DNA of 64,000 nucleotides from Sphingomonas kyeonggiensis (GCF_014196745.1 NZ_JACIEH010000001.1:1488001-1552000); one strand, 5' to 3'. Shown: positions 27,460 through 37,474, numbered from the stretch's first letter. The notes: a model not told the origin generated them from the sequence alone. Translations and numbers: made by a program.

Positions 27460-28551
27460 ATGATGATCGATCGACGTATGGTGCTGCAGGGCGGGCTGGC
27501 CATGGGGATGACCGCGCTGGCGCCGCTGCCCGCCTGGGCCAAGGGCCATGCCGATGACGCCAAGATCGATGCATTCGTGAAGGCCAACGGCTTTGCCGGC
27601 ACGATCCTGCGGGCCAAGGCCGGCAAGCCGATCTACGCCCGCAATTTCGGCCTGGCGAACATCGCCACCAAGGCGCCGGTGACCACCGACACCATCTACG
27701 CCATCGCCTCGATCTCCAAGTTCCTGTCCACGGTGACGGTGCTCAAGCTGGTCGAGGCCGGCAAGCTGGCCCTCGATGCGCCGATCGCGACGCTGCTTCC
27801 GGGCTACCGCGCCGATACCGGCGGCAAGGTCCAGCTCGCGCACCTGCTGTCGAACACCAGCGGCATCCCCAACGGCTTCATGCCCGAACTCAAGCTCGAA
27901 CCCGACCTGGTCACCCGCGACATCGGCACCGCGGAGTCGGTCCGCCGCTTCTGCTCGGGCGACCTCGCCTTCGAGCCCGGCGCCAAGTTCGAGTATCTGC
28001 TGACCAACTGGTTCCTCGTCGTCGCGATCATCGAGGCGGCAACCGGCAAGCCCTTCCAACAGGCGATGCGCGAGATCACGCTCGATCCACTCGGCCTCAA
28101 GCACACCACCGCCGCGCTCGGCACCGAGAACCAGCCGGGCTCGGCGCTGTCCTATCGCACCGTCGAGCCACCGCTCGAATGGCCCAATCCGCGCGCGCCG
28201 GTGATGGCGGCCTCGGGCGGCTATTTCAGCAATGCCGCTGATCTGCTGCGGGCCGGTCATTCGGTGTTCGACAAGGGCTTCCTGTCGCCCGCCTCGCTCA
28301 AGGCGCTCCGCACCGTGCGCGTGCCCGAGCAGGACTATTCGCTCGGCGGCCGGGTGCGGACGATGACGATCGCCGGCAAGCCGGTGGAAGCAGCATGGGA
28401 AACCGGTCGTACCGCCGGCTACCGCACGCTGCTCGCGCACCGCTACGACACGCAGGAGAGCATCGTCCTGCTCAACAACACCGGCATCTCGCAAAAGGCG
28501 ATCGATCTGTTCGCCGACGACCTGTTCGGTGCCGCGCCCCGGCCTGATTGA
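27460..28551 (+). CDS. Exported serine hydrolase of the beta-lactamase/AmpC-like (S12) family
   Basis: 363 residues. ATG 27460 has GGGAGGGACG upstream. The N-terminus has a twin Arg (RRMVLQGG) and a hydrophobic stretch ending AWAKG, so export by Sec or Tat is likely. The nucleophile motif is S84-I-S-K87 in AIASISKFLS. The second motif reads YLLTN near residue 180 where Y-x-N is usual. Family members include esterases and D-aminopeptidases; true beta-lactamase activity should not be assumed. It follows ppx with a 66-base gap. Confidence 0.8.
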   Translation: MMIDRRMVLQGGLAMGMTALAPLPAWAKGHADDAKIDAFVKANGFAGTILRAKAGKPIYARNFGLANIATKAPVTTDTIYAIASISKFLSTVTVLKLVEAGKLALDAPIATLLPGYRADTGGKVQLAHLLSNTSGIPNGFMPELKLEPDLVTRDIGTAESVRRFCSGDLAFEPGAKFEYLLTNWFLVVAIIEAATGKPFQQAMREITLDPLGLKHTTAALGTENQPGSALSYRTVEPPLEWPNPRAPVMAASGGYFSNAADLLRAGHSVFDKGFLSPASLKALRTVRVPEQDYSLGGRVRTMTIAGKPVEAAWETGRTAGYRTLLAHRYDTQESIVLLNNTGISQKAIDLFADDLFGAAPRPD

Positions 28552-28554
28552 GCG

Positions 28555-28842
28555 CTAGACGCAGCGCAGTCCGCTGATCCGCCCGCGCTGGTTGATGTCC
28601 ACCGTCAGCCGGTCGCGGCGGAAGTCCATCGTCACCGCGTCGCCCGGCCGCACCACGCGCACGCTCGAAGCGCCGCTGCGCGCCCGCAGCCGCGACTGGA
28701 GCCCGTGCGACATCGGCGCTCCCATGAAGCGCTGCACCGCATTGGCGTTGCAGACGCGCGGTCCCGGCATTGGGGTGGGCCGGCTGTCATGCATGCAGCC
28801 GGCAACCAGCAGGGCGGTCGCGATCATTCCGATGGCGCGCAT
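28555..28842 (-). CDS. I78-family peptidase inhibitor lipoprotein (copy 1)
   Basis: 95 residues with a lipobox LLVAGC (Cys16), so lipid-anchored. The domain shows CNANAVQRFMGAP, the middle RARSGASSVRVVRPGDAVT and the end DRLTVDINQRGRISGLRCV, which is the I78 inhibitor pattern with a Cys at each end. Members such as AcI inhibit subtilisin-like and elastase-type proteases. Convergent with the serine hydrolase, three bases after its stop. Confidence 0.75.
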   Translation of the reverse strand: MRAIGMIATALLVAGCMHDSRPTPMPGPRVCNANAVQRFMGAPMSHGLQSRLRARSGASSVRVVRPGDAVTMDFRRDRLTVDINQRGRISGLRCV

Positions 28843-28928
28843 GTGTCTCTCCTCGGTCGCCCCCCGGCGCCGCGGTGTATAGCCCGGATGCGTAACGAAG
28901 GGGAGGGCGGCCTATGCCTATCCGCCGC

Positions 28929-29216
28929 TTAACCGCAGCGCGCCGACCCGATCTTGCCGTCGGTGCCCAGGTGCAGGTTGAGCCGGTCCGCGCGGAAATC
29001 CTCGGTGATCATCATCCCCGGCTCGATCCAGCGGACGCTGTTGGCGCCCGACAGCCGCTTCGCCTCGGCTTCGACCTCGGGCCCGCGCGTCTTGCCGATC
29101 AGCCCGCCCAGCCGGGTGCCATTGCATTCCACGCCCGGGATCGCCTGGGGCGGCGTCTTCGCCGCGCAGGCACCGGTCAGCATCAGGGCAAGGGCAGGCA
29201 GGACGACACGGATCAT
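28929..29216 (-). CDS. I78-family peptidase inhibitor lipoprotein (copy 2)
   Basis: 95 residues; lipobox LTGAC (Cys17). The I78 pattern is clear: CNGTRLGGLIGKTRGPEVE, then SGANSVRWIEPGMMITEDFR and ADRLNLHLGTDGKIGSARC. It is about as long as copy 1 but clearly diverged. The start overlaps the rnd stop by four bases (ATGA), so it is probably translated after rnd. Confidence 0.77.
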   Translation of the reverse strand: MIRVVLPALALMLTGACAAKTPPQAIPGVECNGTRLGGLIGKTRGPEVEAEAKRLSGANSVRWIEPGMMITEDFRADRLNLHLGTDGKIGSARCG

Positions 29217-30391
29217 GCGGCGGGTTCCTCGGTTCGGGTCATCTTGAGCTTACCATTCCTCACGGTGAACCCGAGCTGACCCTCGACCAGATTGAGCGCA
29301 TCACGGCCGAACTGCTCGTAGCGCCAGCCCTCCAGGATCGCGAGGCCGTCGCGCACGCCGGCGGCCAGCGACTCGAGATCGTCCGAGCGCGCGAGCAGGC
29401 GCGGCGCGACGTTGATCTCCTTGGCGCGGATCTTGAGCAGCAGCTTGAGCAGGTCCGCCACCAGCGCCCCGTCCTTGCCGAGCGAGGGCTTGCGGTCGTC
29501 GCGCGGCGGCAGCTCGGCGGTGGACATCGGCTCGGCGCCTTCCAGCGCCGCCATCAGCCGCCCGCCGATATCGTTGCCCGCCCAGGCCGCCGAGAGCCCG
29601 CGCACCTTGCCCAGGTCGCTCTGCTTGCGCGGCGGGTTGCCGGCCAGATCGGCCAGCGTCTCGTCCTTGACGATGCGGCCGCGCGGCAGGTCCTTGCCCT
29701 GCGCCTCGATCTCGCGCCAGCGGGCCAGCGCCTTCAGGCGGCCGAGCACCTCGGGCTTGCGGCTCGACACGCGCACGCGCTGCCAAGCCTCGTCCGGGTC
29801 GTTGTGATAGTTCTCGGGATCGGCGAGCCGCTCCATCTCCTGGTCCAGCCAGGCGCCGCGGCCGGTTTTCTTCAGCTTCTCCAGCATCTTGGGGAAGATC
29901 TTGGAGAGGTGCGTCACGTCGGCGATGGCATAGTCGATCTGGCGCTTGTCCAGCGGGCGGCGGCTCCAGTCGGTGAAGCGGGCGCCCTTGTCGATGGTGA
30001 AGCCCAGATAGGTGTCGACCAGGTTCGAATAGCCGATCTGCTCGCCCAGCCCGAGTGCCATCGCGGCCACCTGGGTGTCGAACAGCGGGTGCGGGGTGGT
30101 GCCCGTCAGGTTGTAGACGATCTCGATGTCCTGGCCGCCGGCATGGAAGACCTTCAGTACGTCCTCGTTCTTCGTCATCAGGTCGAGCAGGGGCGTGAGG
30201 TCGAGTCCCGGTGCCATCGGATCGATCGCCGCGGCCTCTTCGTCGTCGGCGATCTGGATCAGGCAGAGCTCAGGCCAATAGCTGTTTTCGCGCATGAACT
30301 CGGTGTCCACACACACGTAAGGCTTGTTGGCGAGGCGGGCGCAGAGGTTGGCGAGAGTCGCGCTGTCTTCAATCAGACCATGGATATGCAT
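29213..30391 (-). CDS. rnd: Ribonuclease D
   Basis: 392 residues from ATG 30391 (MHIHGLIED). 3'-5' exoribonuclease trimming tRNA precursors. DEDD-type exonuclease motifs: VCVDTEFMRE, VFHAGGQDIEIVYNL and YAIADVTHLSKIF. Two HRDC-like helical segments follow (ALARWREIEAQGKDLPRGRI; VRDGLAILEGWRYEQFG). Divergent from aspS, a common alphaproteobacterial arrangement. Confidence 0.93.
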   Translation of the reverse strand: MHIHGLIEDSATLANLCARLANKPYVCVDTEFMRENSYWPELCLIQIADDEEAAAIDPMAPGLDLTPLLDLMTKNEDVLKVFHAGGQDIEIVYNLTGTTPHPLFDTQVAAMALGLGEQIGYSNLVDTYLGFTIDKGARFTDWSRRPLDKRQIDYAIADVTHLSKIFPKMLEKLKKTGRGAWLDQEMERLADPENYHNDPDEAWQRVRVSSRKPEVLGRLKALARWREIEAQGKDLPRGRIVKDETLADLAGNPPRKQSDLGKVRGLSAAWAGNDIGGRLMAALEGAEPMSTAELPPRDDRKPSLGKDGALVADLLKLLLKIRAKEINVAPRLLARSDDLESLAAGVRDGLAILEGWRYEQFGRDALNLVEGQLGFTVRNGKLKMTRTEEPAA

Positions 30392-30465
30392 CCTAGGCCC
30401 ATAGACTGGTCTTCGGGTTGACAAAAGTGGGGTCTGCAAGGATTGCGCGCTCACGCTAATTTATT

Positions 30466-30547
30466 CGTCATCCCCGCGCAGGCGGGGATCCAGAGCCCCA
30501 GGCTGCACGGCTCGTGACCCTGGACCCCCGCCGCCGCGGGGGTGACG
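30466..30547. repeat. Dyad repeat, family A copy 2 (variant)
   Basis: Begins CGTCATCCCCGCGCAGGCGGG and ends CCGCGGGGGTGACG. The ends match family A (CGTCATCCC...GGGTGACG), but the arms use a CCCCGC/GCGGGG core. Lies in the rnd / aspS divergent gap, 20 bases before the aspS ATG. Confidence 0.75.
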
Positions 30548-30566
30548 AGCAAGGGAAAGACCGGAA

Positions 30567-32405
30567 ATGCACGCCTATCGCACGCACACCTGCGCCCAGC
30601 TCCGCGCCGAACATGTCGGCCAGGAAGTCCGCCTCTCCGGCTGGGTGCACCGCAAGCGCGACCATGGCGACCTGGTCTTCATCGACCTGCGCGACCATTA
30701 TGGCATCACCCAGATCGTCACCGAAGTGGACGGCCCGGCCTTCCAGGTGATCGAGTCGCTGCGCAGCGAATCGGTCGTGACGATGACCGGCAAGGTCGTG
30801 GCCCGCTCGGCCGAAGCGGTGAACCCGAACCTGCCGACCGGTGAAGTCGAGATCCGCGTCACCGAGGCGAAGATCCAGAGCCAGGCGCAGGAACTGCCGC
30901 TGCCGGTGTTCGGCGACGCCGAATATCCCGAGGAAATCCGCCTGCGGAACCGCTTCCTCGATCTGCGCCGCGAGAAGGTCCACAAGAACATCATGCTGCG
31001 CTCGAGCGTCATCGCGTCGCTGCGCCGCCGGATGATCGACCAGGGCTTCACCGAGTTCCAGACGCCGATCCTCACCGCGTCGAGCCCCGAAGGCGCCCGC
31101 GACTATCTCGTCCCGTCGCGCGTCCACCCGGGCAAGTTCTATGCGCTCCCCCAGGCGCCGCAGATGTTCAAGCAGCTGCTGATGGTCGCCGGCTTCGACA
31201 AATATTTCCAGATCGCGCCCTGCTTCCGCGACGAGGATGCGCGCGCCGATCGTTCGCCGGGCGAGTTCTACCAGCTCGACTTCGAGATGAGCTACGTCAC
31301 CCAGGACGACGTGTTCGCCGCGATCGAGCCGGTGCTGCACGGCGTGTTCGAGGAATTCGCCGACTGGGAAGGCATGGGCCGCAGCGTCTCTGCGCTCCCG
31401 TTCAAGCGCATCCCGTACCGCGAATCGATGCTGAAGTACGGCAACGACAAGCCCGATCTGCGCAACCCGCTGCTGATCACCGACGTCTCGGAGTTCTTCA
31501 AGGGCTCGGGCTTCGGCCGTTTCGCCTCGATCGTCGAGGGCGGCGATGTCGTCCGCGCGGTCCCGGCACCGAACACGCATGAGAAGAGCCGCAAGTTCTT
31601 CGACGACATGAACAGCTGGGCCCAGTCGGAAGGCTTCCCGGGCCTCGGCTATGCCACCCAGAAGGACGGCGTGTTCGGCGGCCCGATCGCCAACAACCAT
31701 GGCCAGGAAGGCATGCAGGCCATTGCGAAGGCGATGGGTCTCGGCCCGAACGACGGCATCTTCTTCGCCGCCGGCAAGGAAGCCCAGGCCGCCAAGCTCG
31801 CCGGTCTCGCGCGCACCCGCGCCGCCGAGCAGCTCGAGCTGATCGACAAGAAGCGCTTCGAATTCTGCTGGATCGTCGACTTCCCGATGTTCGAATATGA
31901 CGAGGACGCCAAGAAGGTCGACTTCAGCCACAACCCATTCTCGATGCCGCAGGGCGAGCTGGAAGCGCTGGAGACCAAGGACCCGCTCGACATCCTCGCG
32001 TACCAGTACGACATCGTCTGCAACGGCATCGAGCTGTCCTCGGGCGCGATCCGGAACCACCGTCCGGAGATCATGTACAAGGCGTTCGAAATCGCCGGCT
32101 ACACCCAGGCGGATGTCGACACGAACTTCGCGGGCATGATCAACGCCTTCAAGTTCGGCGCACCGCCGCACGGCGGTTCGGCCCCGGGCGTGGACCGCAT
32201 CGTGATGCTGCTCGCCGACGAGCCGAACATCCGCGAGGTGATCGTCTTCCCGATGACCCAGAAGGCAGAGGACCTGATGATGCAGGCCCCGTCGTTCGTC
32301 AGCGAGAAGCAGCTCAAGGAACTCAACATCCGCCTCGCCCCCCAGGTCGCGGCGGACCTCGCCAAGAAGGGCACCGACGGCATCGTCGATCCCGCGGCGG
32401 GCTGA
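30567..32405 (+). CDS. aspS: Aspartate--tRNA ligase
   Basis: 612 residues. Class II synthetase charging tRNA-Asp, possibly also tRNA-Asn where AsnRS is absent. N-terminal OB-fold with [23 protein letters not shown]; motif 2 around [20 protein letters not shown]; motif 3 [14 protein letters not shown]. The bacterial GAD insertion lies between motifs 2 and 3. Length fits the bacterial type (about 590-610 aa). Confidence 0.96.
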   Translation: MHAYRTHTCAQLRAEHVGQEVRLSGWVHRKRDHGDLVFIDLRDHYGITQIVTEVDGPAFQVIESLRSESVVTMTGKVVARSAEAVNPNLPTGEVEIRVTEAKIQSQAQELPLPVFGDAEYPEEIRLRNRFLDLRREKVHKNIMLRSSVIASLRRRMIDQGFTEFQTPILTASSPEGARDYLVPSRVHPGKFYALPQAPQMFKQLLMVAGFDKYFQIAPCFRDEDARADRSPGEFYQLDFEMSYVTQDDVFAAIEPVLHGVFEEFADWEGMGRSVSALPFKRIPYRESMLKYGNDKPDLRNPLLITDVSEFFKGSGFGRFASIVEGGDVVRAVPAPNTHEKSRKFFDDMNSWAQSEGFPGLGYATQKDGVFGGPIANNHGQEGMQAIAKAMGLGPNDGIFFAAGKEAQAAKLAGLARTRAAEQLELIDKKRFEFCWIVDFPMFEYDEDAKKVDFSHNPFSMPQGELEALETKDPLDILAYQYDIVCNGIELSSGAIRNHRPEIMYKAFEIAGYTQADVDTNFAGMINAFKFGAPPHGGSAPGVDRIVMLLADEPNIREVIVFPMTQKAEDLMMQAPSFVSEKQLKELNIRLAPQVAADLAKKGTDGIVDPAAG

Positions 32406-32411
32406 TCGCCC

Positions 32412-33113
32412 ATGGTGACGCGGACCAGATGGCAGCGCTGCGGCATCCTGGCCGCGGCGCTGCTACTGGCCCCGCCGAACGCCTTCGGATGCTCGACCGA
32501 GCTTCGAACGATGTCGCGGGCGCAGGTCGAGGCCTATGCCCGCACGCAATATGCGAAGGCATCCGCGGTCGTGGACGCCGAGGTCGAGCAGCCGATGGCG
32601 TTCGGCACGGAGCTCGGGCCCGGCCTGATGCCGATGGCGATCCTTCGCGTCATCCACCGCTACAAGGGCGTGCCGTCACCCGGTGAGGATCGGATCCCGC
32701 TGGTCAATTTCTCGTCCTGTGACATCGGTCTGGTGAAGAAAGGCGAGCGGGTCCGTATCCTGCTCACCAGCGGCCCCGAGCTGTTTCGTGCCGTTTTCAG
32801 CGACAACGGCCCTCCCGTGGATCGGCAGGATGGCCAGGCGGAGTTCAACGCGGAGATCGATCGCCTCGCCGGAGCGCCGCGCCCCGCCGGGTTCTCCACC
32901 TATCCGGGCGCGATCGAGCCTCCTTCCGATGCGGAAACAGCAACTGCCGCGAATGCTCCGCCAGACGACATGGCCTCGCAGAAAACGCCCGCATCGTCAG
33001 CGCCAAAGCATGCGGTGAGACCCGCCATCTATCTCGCCGGAGCGTTCGGCCTCCTGCTGGCGTTCCTCGCCGGATTCCTGCTGGGACGACGCAGCCACGG
33101 GTTGAAGTTATAA
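32412..33113 (+). CDS. Exported protein with C-terminal membrane anchor, unknown function
   Basis: 233 residues, six bases after aspS. Signal peptide ILAAALLLAPPNAFGC, then a soluble domain of about 130 residues with two Cys (FGCSTEL, FSSCDIGLV) and the segment PLVNFSSCDIG. A Pro/Ala-rich linker leads to one C-terminal membrane helix (IYLAGAFGLLLAFLAGFLLG) and RRSHGLKL. The domain after Cys vaguely recalls TIMP-like OB folds, but I do not assign it. Probably anchored with the domain in the periplasm. Confidence 0.6.
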   Translation: MVTRTRWQRCGILAAALLLAPPNAFGCSTELRTMSRAQVEAYARTQYAKASAVVDAEVEQPMAFGTELGPGLMPMAILRVIHRYKGVPSPGEDRIPLVNFSSCDIGLVKKGERVRILLTSGPELFRAVFSDNGPPVDRQDGQAEFNAEIDRLAGAPRPAGFSTYPGAIEPPSDAETATAANAPPDDMASQKTPASSAPKHAVRPAIYLAGAFGLLLAFLAGFLLGRRSHGLKL

Positions 33114-33122
33114 AACTTCAAC
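33101..33122. terminator. Perfect 9-bp hairpin over a stop codon
   Basis: GTTGAAGTT (33101-33109), loop ATAA, AACTTCAAC (33114-33122). The TAA stop of the preceding gene (33111-33113) lies mostly in the loop. No T-run follows, so it is not a classical terminator; it may stop decay, act as an operator for sdaA, or terminate weakly. Confidence 0.45.
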
Positions 33123-33188
33123 GTACAGACATAAAACTACAACCAACATAAGCAATCCGGCCGTCAGAGCCGGGACGCAGGAGTAGAA

Positions 33189-34580
33189 ATGTCTGACGCG
33201 AATACCGCACGGGCCCGCGCCCAGGCGGAGGCGACCATTGGGCTCGCCGACCTGTTCACCATCGGCATCGGCCCGTCGAGCTCGCACACCGTTGGCCCGA
33301 TGCGCGCCGCCGCGTCCTTCGCCGAGCAGGCGCTGGATCGCGGCACACCGACTTCCGTCTCCTGCGAGCTCTACGGCTCGCTCGCGCTCACCGGGCGGGG
33401 GCACGCCACCGATATCGCCACGATCCTCGGCCTTGCCGGCTACCGGCCCGAGAGCGTCGATCCCGATGCGGTCAACACCATCGTCGCCACGATCCGCGCC
33501 GAGCAGCAGCTCGCGCTCGGCGGCCATGTCGTGGTGCCGTTCGTCGAGGGGCGCCACCTGATCTTCCGCGACGACAAGTTCCTGCCCGCGCACCCCAATG
33601 GCATGCGCTTCGTCGCGCACTATGCCGAGGGCGAGCCCTGGGAGACCTTCTACTATTCGATCGGCGGCGGCGCGATCGTGGAAGGGGGATGCGAGCCGCC
33701 CCAGACCAACGTCAAGCTGCCCTTCGCCTTCACCTCGGGCGCCGAGCTGCTCGCAGTGGCGGCGGCGCAGGACGCGAGCATCGCCGACATCGTCCGGGCC
33801 AACGAGGCCGCCTGGCGCGACGATGCCGAGACCGACGCCTTCCTCGACAGCCTGCGCGCCGCCATGTCGGCCTGTATCGACCGCGGCATGCGCGGGGAGG
33901 GGGAGCTGCCCGGCGGCCTCAAGGTCAAGCGCCGCGCCCGTGATCTCCACCAGCGCCTGCTCGCCCGCGGCCCGCGCAGCGATCCCTCGCTGGTGTTCGA
34001 CTGGGTGAGCCTCTGGGCGCTAGCGGTGAACGAGGAGAATGCCGCCGGCGGCCGCGTCGTCACCGCGCCGACCAACGGAGCGGCGGGCGTCATCCCGGCG
34101 GTGCTGCGCTATTACGAGACCTTCTGCGCCAATCCCACGCCCGCCGGCTCGCGCACCTTCCTGCTCACCACCGCGGCGATCGGCTTCCTCTACAAGAAGC
34201 GCGCCTCGATCTCGGCCGCCGAGATGGGGTGCCAGGGCGAAGTCGGCGTCGCCTGCTCGATGGCCGCGGCGGGGCTGGCGGCAGCGCTGGGCGCCACCAA
34301 CGCCCAGATCGAGAATGCTGCCGAGATCGGCATGGAGCACAATCTGGGTCTCACCTGCGATCCGATCGGCGGCTTGGTCCAGATTCCCTGCATCGAGCGC
34401 AACACGATGGGCGCGATCAAGGCGATCAACGCCGCCTATCTGGCCATGCACGGCGACGGCAGCCACATCGTCAGCCTCGACGCGGTGATCGAGACGATGC
34501 GTCAGACCGGCGAGGACATGCGCTCGAAGTACAAGGAGACGGCGCAGGGCGGGTTGGCAGTGAACGTGGTGGCCTGCTGA
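33189..34580 (+). CDS. sdaA: L-serine ammonia-lyase (iron-sulfur)
   Basis: 463 residues. Deaminates serine to pyruvate using a [4Fe-4S] cluster. The N-terminal beta domain carries [14 protein letters not shown], and the alpha domain has [17 protein letters not shown] and [19 protein letters not shown] with the cluster cysteines. Single-chain type. A 75-base gap with the hairpin at 33101-33122 lies before it. Confidence 0.95.
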   Translation: MSDANTARARAQAEATIGLADLFTIGIGPSSSHTVGPMRAAASFAEQALDRGTPTSVSCELYGSLALTGRGHATDIATILGLAGYRPESVDPDAVNTIVATIRAEQQLALGGHVVVPFVEGRHLIFRDDKFLPAHPNGMRFVAHYAEGEPWETFYYSIGGGAIVEGGCEPPQTNVKLPFAFTSGAELLAVAAAQDASIADIVRANEAAWRDDAETDAFLDSLRAAMSACIDRGMRGEGELPGGLKVKRRARDLHQRLLARGPRSDPSLVFDWVSLWALAVNEENAAGGRVVTAPTNGAAGVIPAVLRYYETFCANPTPAGSRTFLLTTAAIGFLYKKRASISAAEMGCQGEVGVACSMAAAGLAAALGATNAQIENAAEIGMEHNLGLTCDPIGGLVQIPCIERNTMGAIKAINAAYLAMHGDGSHIVSLDAVIETMRQTGEDMRSKYKETAQGGLAVNVVAC

Positions 34581-34610
34581 GGCTTTAACCCGTCATCCCC
34601 CACCACAAGC

Positions 34611-34700
34611 CGTCATCCCGGCGAACGCCGGGATCTCAGGCGGCTCTTGTCCTGCCGCTCGCGCCTCCTCCTGAGATCCCGGCGTTCGCCGGGACGACGG
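34611..34700. repeat. Dyad repeat, family A copy 3
   Basis: Left arm CGTCATCCCGGCGAACGCCG at 34611 and right arm CCGGCGTTCGCCGGGACGACGG to 34700. An extra half site CGTCATCCCC lies at 34591. Located between sdaA and the hydroxyacid dehydrogenase, both on plus. Confidence 0.8.
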
Positions 34701-34777
34701 GAAGAGCGGACGACGGGAAGAGTGGATGACGTCGAACAGCCCTTGCCACCGGCGCCCGCGCAGGGGATCGTGCCCGC

Positions 34778-35794
34778 ATGCGTATCGCCGTCTTCAACAC
34801 CAAGCCCTATGACCGCCGCTTCCTGACCGAGGCCAACGCCCCCTACGGCCACGACCTCCACTTCCTCGAACCCCGGCTCGAACCCGCCACCGCCTCGCTG
34901 GCCGCCGGGCACCAGGCCGTGTGCGTCTTCGTCAACGACACGGTGAACGCCGAGGTGCTGGAGACCTTGGCTGCCGGCGGCACGAAGCTGATCGCCCTGC
35001 GCTGTGCCGGGTTCAACAATGTCGACTTAGCCGTCGCCGCCCGGCTCGGCATCGACGTGGTCCGCGTGCCCGCCTATTCGCCGCACGCCGTTGCCGAGTT
35101 CACCATCGGCCTGCTGCTCGCCGTCGATCGCAACATCCCGCGCGCCTGGGCCCGGGTGCGCGAGAACAATTTCGCGCTGGAGGGACTGATCGGCCGCAAC
35201 CTCCACGGCCGCACCGTAGGCGTGATCGGCACCGGCAAGATCGGCGCCTTGGTGGCCCGCACCCTGCGCGCCGGCTTCGGCTGCGAGGTGCTGGCAAGCG
35301 ACCTCTATCCCGACCCCGAGTTGGAGGCGATCGGCGTCCGCTATGTGCCCCGCGACGAACTGCTGCGCACCGCCGGGATCGTCACCCTCCATTGCCCGCT
35401 CACCCCGGACACCCGGCACCTGATCGACGCCGCCGCGATCGAGGCCGCCCGGCCGGGCCTGACCATCGTCAACACCAGCCGCGGCGCGCTGATCGACACC
35501 GCCGCGCTGATCGAGGGGCTCAAGTCCCGCAAGGTCGGTGCCGTCGCGCTCGACGTCTATGAGCAGGAGGCCGACCTGTTCTTCGAGGACCTGTCGAACG
35601 AGATCGTCTCGGACGACCAGTTCCAGCGCCTGCTCACCTTCCCGAACGTGCTGGTCACCGGCCACCAGGCCTTCCTCACCGAGGAAGCGCTCGGCGCCAT
35701 CGCCGACACCACGTTGCGCAGCGCCGCCGATGCCGAGGCGGGCCGCCCGCTTGCCAATCGCGTCGATGCCGGCTTGATTGCGCCGGCACGCTGA
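34778..35794 (+). CDS. ldhA: D-2-hydroxyacid dehydrogenase (D-lactate dehydrogenase type)
   Basis: 338 residues. NAD-dependent reduction of 2-oxo acids; best fit is fermentative D-LDH (pyruvate to D-lactate). Rossmann loop [13 protein letters not shown] near residue 150; catalytic Arg in NTSRGALID; Glu in [15 protein letters not shown], typical for LdhA; catalytic His in [12 protein letters not shown]. The gene name rests on family resemblance. Confidence 0.85.
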   Translation: MRIAVFNTKPYDRRFLTEANAPYGHDLHFLEPRLEPATASLAAGHQAVCVFVNDTVNAEVLETLAAGGTKLIALRCAGFNNVDLAVAARLGIDVVRVPAYSPHAVAEFTIGLLLAVDRNIPRAWARVRENNFALEGLIGRNLHGRTVGVIGTGKIGALVARTLRAGFGCEVLASDLYPDPELEAIGVRYVPRDELLRTAGIVTLHCPLTPDTRHLIDAAAIEAARPGLTIVNTSRGALIDTAALIEGLKSRKVGAVALDVYEQEADLFFEDLSNEIVSDDQFQRLLTFPNVLVTGHQAFLTEEALGAIADTTLRSAADAEAGRPLANRVDAGLIAPAR

Positions 35795-35808
35795 AGGAGT
35801 TCCCCCGC

Positions 35809-36582
35809 ATGACGATCGATCTCTCGGACTATGAGAAGGGCAAGGACTTCGACGGCGACTATGACAAGGCGCTGGCGAAGATCCAGAAGCGGCTGAGCCA
35901 CATCCACTATGCCCATATCGTCCACCGCCGCCGCGCGATCATCGCGTTCGAGGGCTGGGACGCGGCGGGGAAAGGCGGCATCATCCAGCGCCTCACCGCC
36001 GAATGGGACCCGCGCTACTACGAGGTCTGGCCGATCTCCGCGCCCACGCAGGAGGAACTAGCCCATCATTTCCTTTGGCGCTTCTGGCGCCGCCTGCCGG
36101 CCCAGCACAACATCGCGATCTTCGACCGCACCTGGTACGGCCGCGTCCTCGTCGAGCGGGTCGAGGGTTTCGCCTCCAAGGCCGAATGGGACCGCGGCTA
36201 TGATGAGATCAACGATTTCGAGGCACAGCAGGTAACCTCCGGCACCACGCTGGTGAAGGTGTTCGTCCATGTCACCCAGAAGACCCAGGACAAGCGGCTA
36301 AAGGACCGGCTCGAGCACCCGTGGAAGCGCTGGAAGACGGGTTTGGAGGATTATCGCAACCGCGCGAAGCGCCCCGAATATCTCGCCGCGATGCATGACA
36401 TGCTCGCACGCACCAGCACCGAGCACGCCCCCTGGATCGTGATCGACGGCAACGACAAGAAGGCCGCCCGCATCGCCGCGCTGACCGCCATCGCCGACGC
36501 GCTGGAAGCCCATGTCCCGATGGAGCCCCCCAAGCTCGATCCGGAAGTCGAGAAGGTCGCGAAGAAGGCGCTGGGGCTTTGA
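35809..36582 (+). CDS. ppk2: Polyphosphate kinase 2 family protein
   Basis: 257 residues. PPK2 enzymes phosphorylate GDP, ADP or AMP with polyphosphate. P-loop kinase motifs: Walker A IAFEGWDAAGKGG, Walker B FDRTWYGRVLVERVEG, and the lid region KRLKDRLEHPWKRWK. A single PPK2 domain is present; whether it prefers NDP or NMP cannot be told by eye. It follows the dehydrogenase by 14 bases. With ppk1-ppx at 23.7-27.4 kb, the window has three polyphosphate genes. Confidence 0.9.
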   Translation: MTIDLSDYEKGKDFDGDYDKALAKIQKRLSHIHYAHIVHRRRAIIAFEGWDAAGKGGIIQRLTAEWDPRYYEVWPISAPTQEELAHHFLWRFWRRLPAQHNIAIFDRTWYGRVLVERVEGFASKAEWDRGYDEINDFEAQQVTSGTTLVKVFVHVTQKTQDKRLKDRLEHPWKRWKTGLEDYRNRAKRPEYLAAMHDMLARTSTEHAPWIVIDGNDKKAARIAALTAIADALEAHVPMEPPKLDPEVEKVAKKALGL

Positions 36583-36604
36583 ACTGATCCCCAGCCCCCT
36601 GTTC

Positions 36605-36693
36605 CGTCATCCCGGCGAAAGCCGGGATCTCAGGCGAAGGCGCGAAACGCTGGACAAGAGCCGCACGAGATCCCGACTTTCGTCGGGATGACG
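36605..36693. repeat. Dyad repeat, family A copy 4
   Basis: Left arm CGTCATCCCGGCGAAAGCCG at 36605 and right arm CCGACTTTCGTCGGGATGACG ending at 36693. Sits between the convergent ppk2 and carbonic anhydrase genes, so it could serve as a bidirectional terminator there. Confidence 0.82.
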
Positions 36694-36719
36694 TAATGTT
36701 GCTCAGCCCGGCATGTTGC

Positions 36720-37349
36720 TTACGCCGGCGCGAATTCCCCGTCCTCGCCCATCACGTGCAGCACCCCGTCGGCGATCGCGAAATAGGCGCCGTGGAGCTT
36801 CAGCCGCCCCTCGGCCAGCCGCTTGCTGACGAACGGGAAGGTGGTGAGGTTGGTCAGCGAGACGCGCACCGTCTCCAGCTCCAGCGCGCGCACCGCCTCG
36901 GGGCCGGTGCCGTATTTCGCGACGATCTGCTCGCGGGCCGGGTCGAGCATGTCGACCCAGTGGGCGATGAACCCACCTTCGCCGTTCGGCGCGCCCTTGA
37001 AGCGCTGCGACAGCGACGCGGCAACGCCGCCGCACGCGCCATGGCCCAGCACCAGGATTTCGGGCACCTCCAGCTGGTTCACCGCGAATTCCAGCGCGGC
37101 GGAGACGCCGTGGCGACTCGCATCGTCCTCGAACGGCGGCACCAGGTTGGCGACGTTGCGCACGACGAAGATCTCGCCGGGCACGGTATCGAAGATCTGC
37201 GCCGGATCGACTCGGCTGTCCGAGCAGGCGATCACCATCACCCGCGGGTTCTGCCCCTCGCTCAGCCCCGACCAGCGGTCGCGATGCCGCCGATATTCGC
37301 TGGTCCGGAAGCGCTGATAGCCATCGATGAGGTCGGTGAAGTCGGTCAT
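36720..37349 (-). CDS. can: Beta-class carbonic anhydrase
   Basis: 209 residues from ATG 37349. Interconverts CO2 and bicarbonate. Zinc ligands: C42 with the D44-R46 dyad in ACSDSRVDP, then H103 and C106 in GHGACGG. The sequence VRNVANLVPPFE is typical. No signal peptide is seen, so cytoplasmic. Divergent from lipA with a 125-base gap. Confidence 0.93.
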   Translation of the reverse strand: MTDFTDLIDGYQRFRTSEYRRHRDRWSGLSEGQNPRVMVIACSDSRVDPAQIFDTVPGEIFVVRNVANLVPPFEDDASRHGVSAALEFAVNQLEVPEILVLGHGACGGVAASLSQRFKGAPNGEGGFIAHWVDMLDPAREQIVAKYGTGPEAVRALELETVRVSLTNLTTFPFVSKRLAEGRLKLHGAYFAIADGVLHVMGEDGEFAPA

Positions 37350-37474
37350 AATCGACGCCCTAACGCGCGCTTTTCCGACCGACAAGTTCTGTGTCGAACT
37401 GTTGCTCCGCGCTTCGATTGACGAAAGTGCAACCAGGGCTGGAAACCCCGGCCCAGCCGCTCTATCTGGCCAGC

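Noticed and set aside
27460..28551. Serine hydrolase as a true class C beta-lactamase resistance gene
   Set aside because: It has SxxK, but the Y-x-N motif is not canonical; the family contains many esterases and peptidases.
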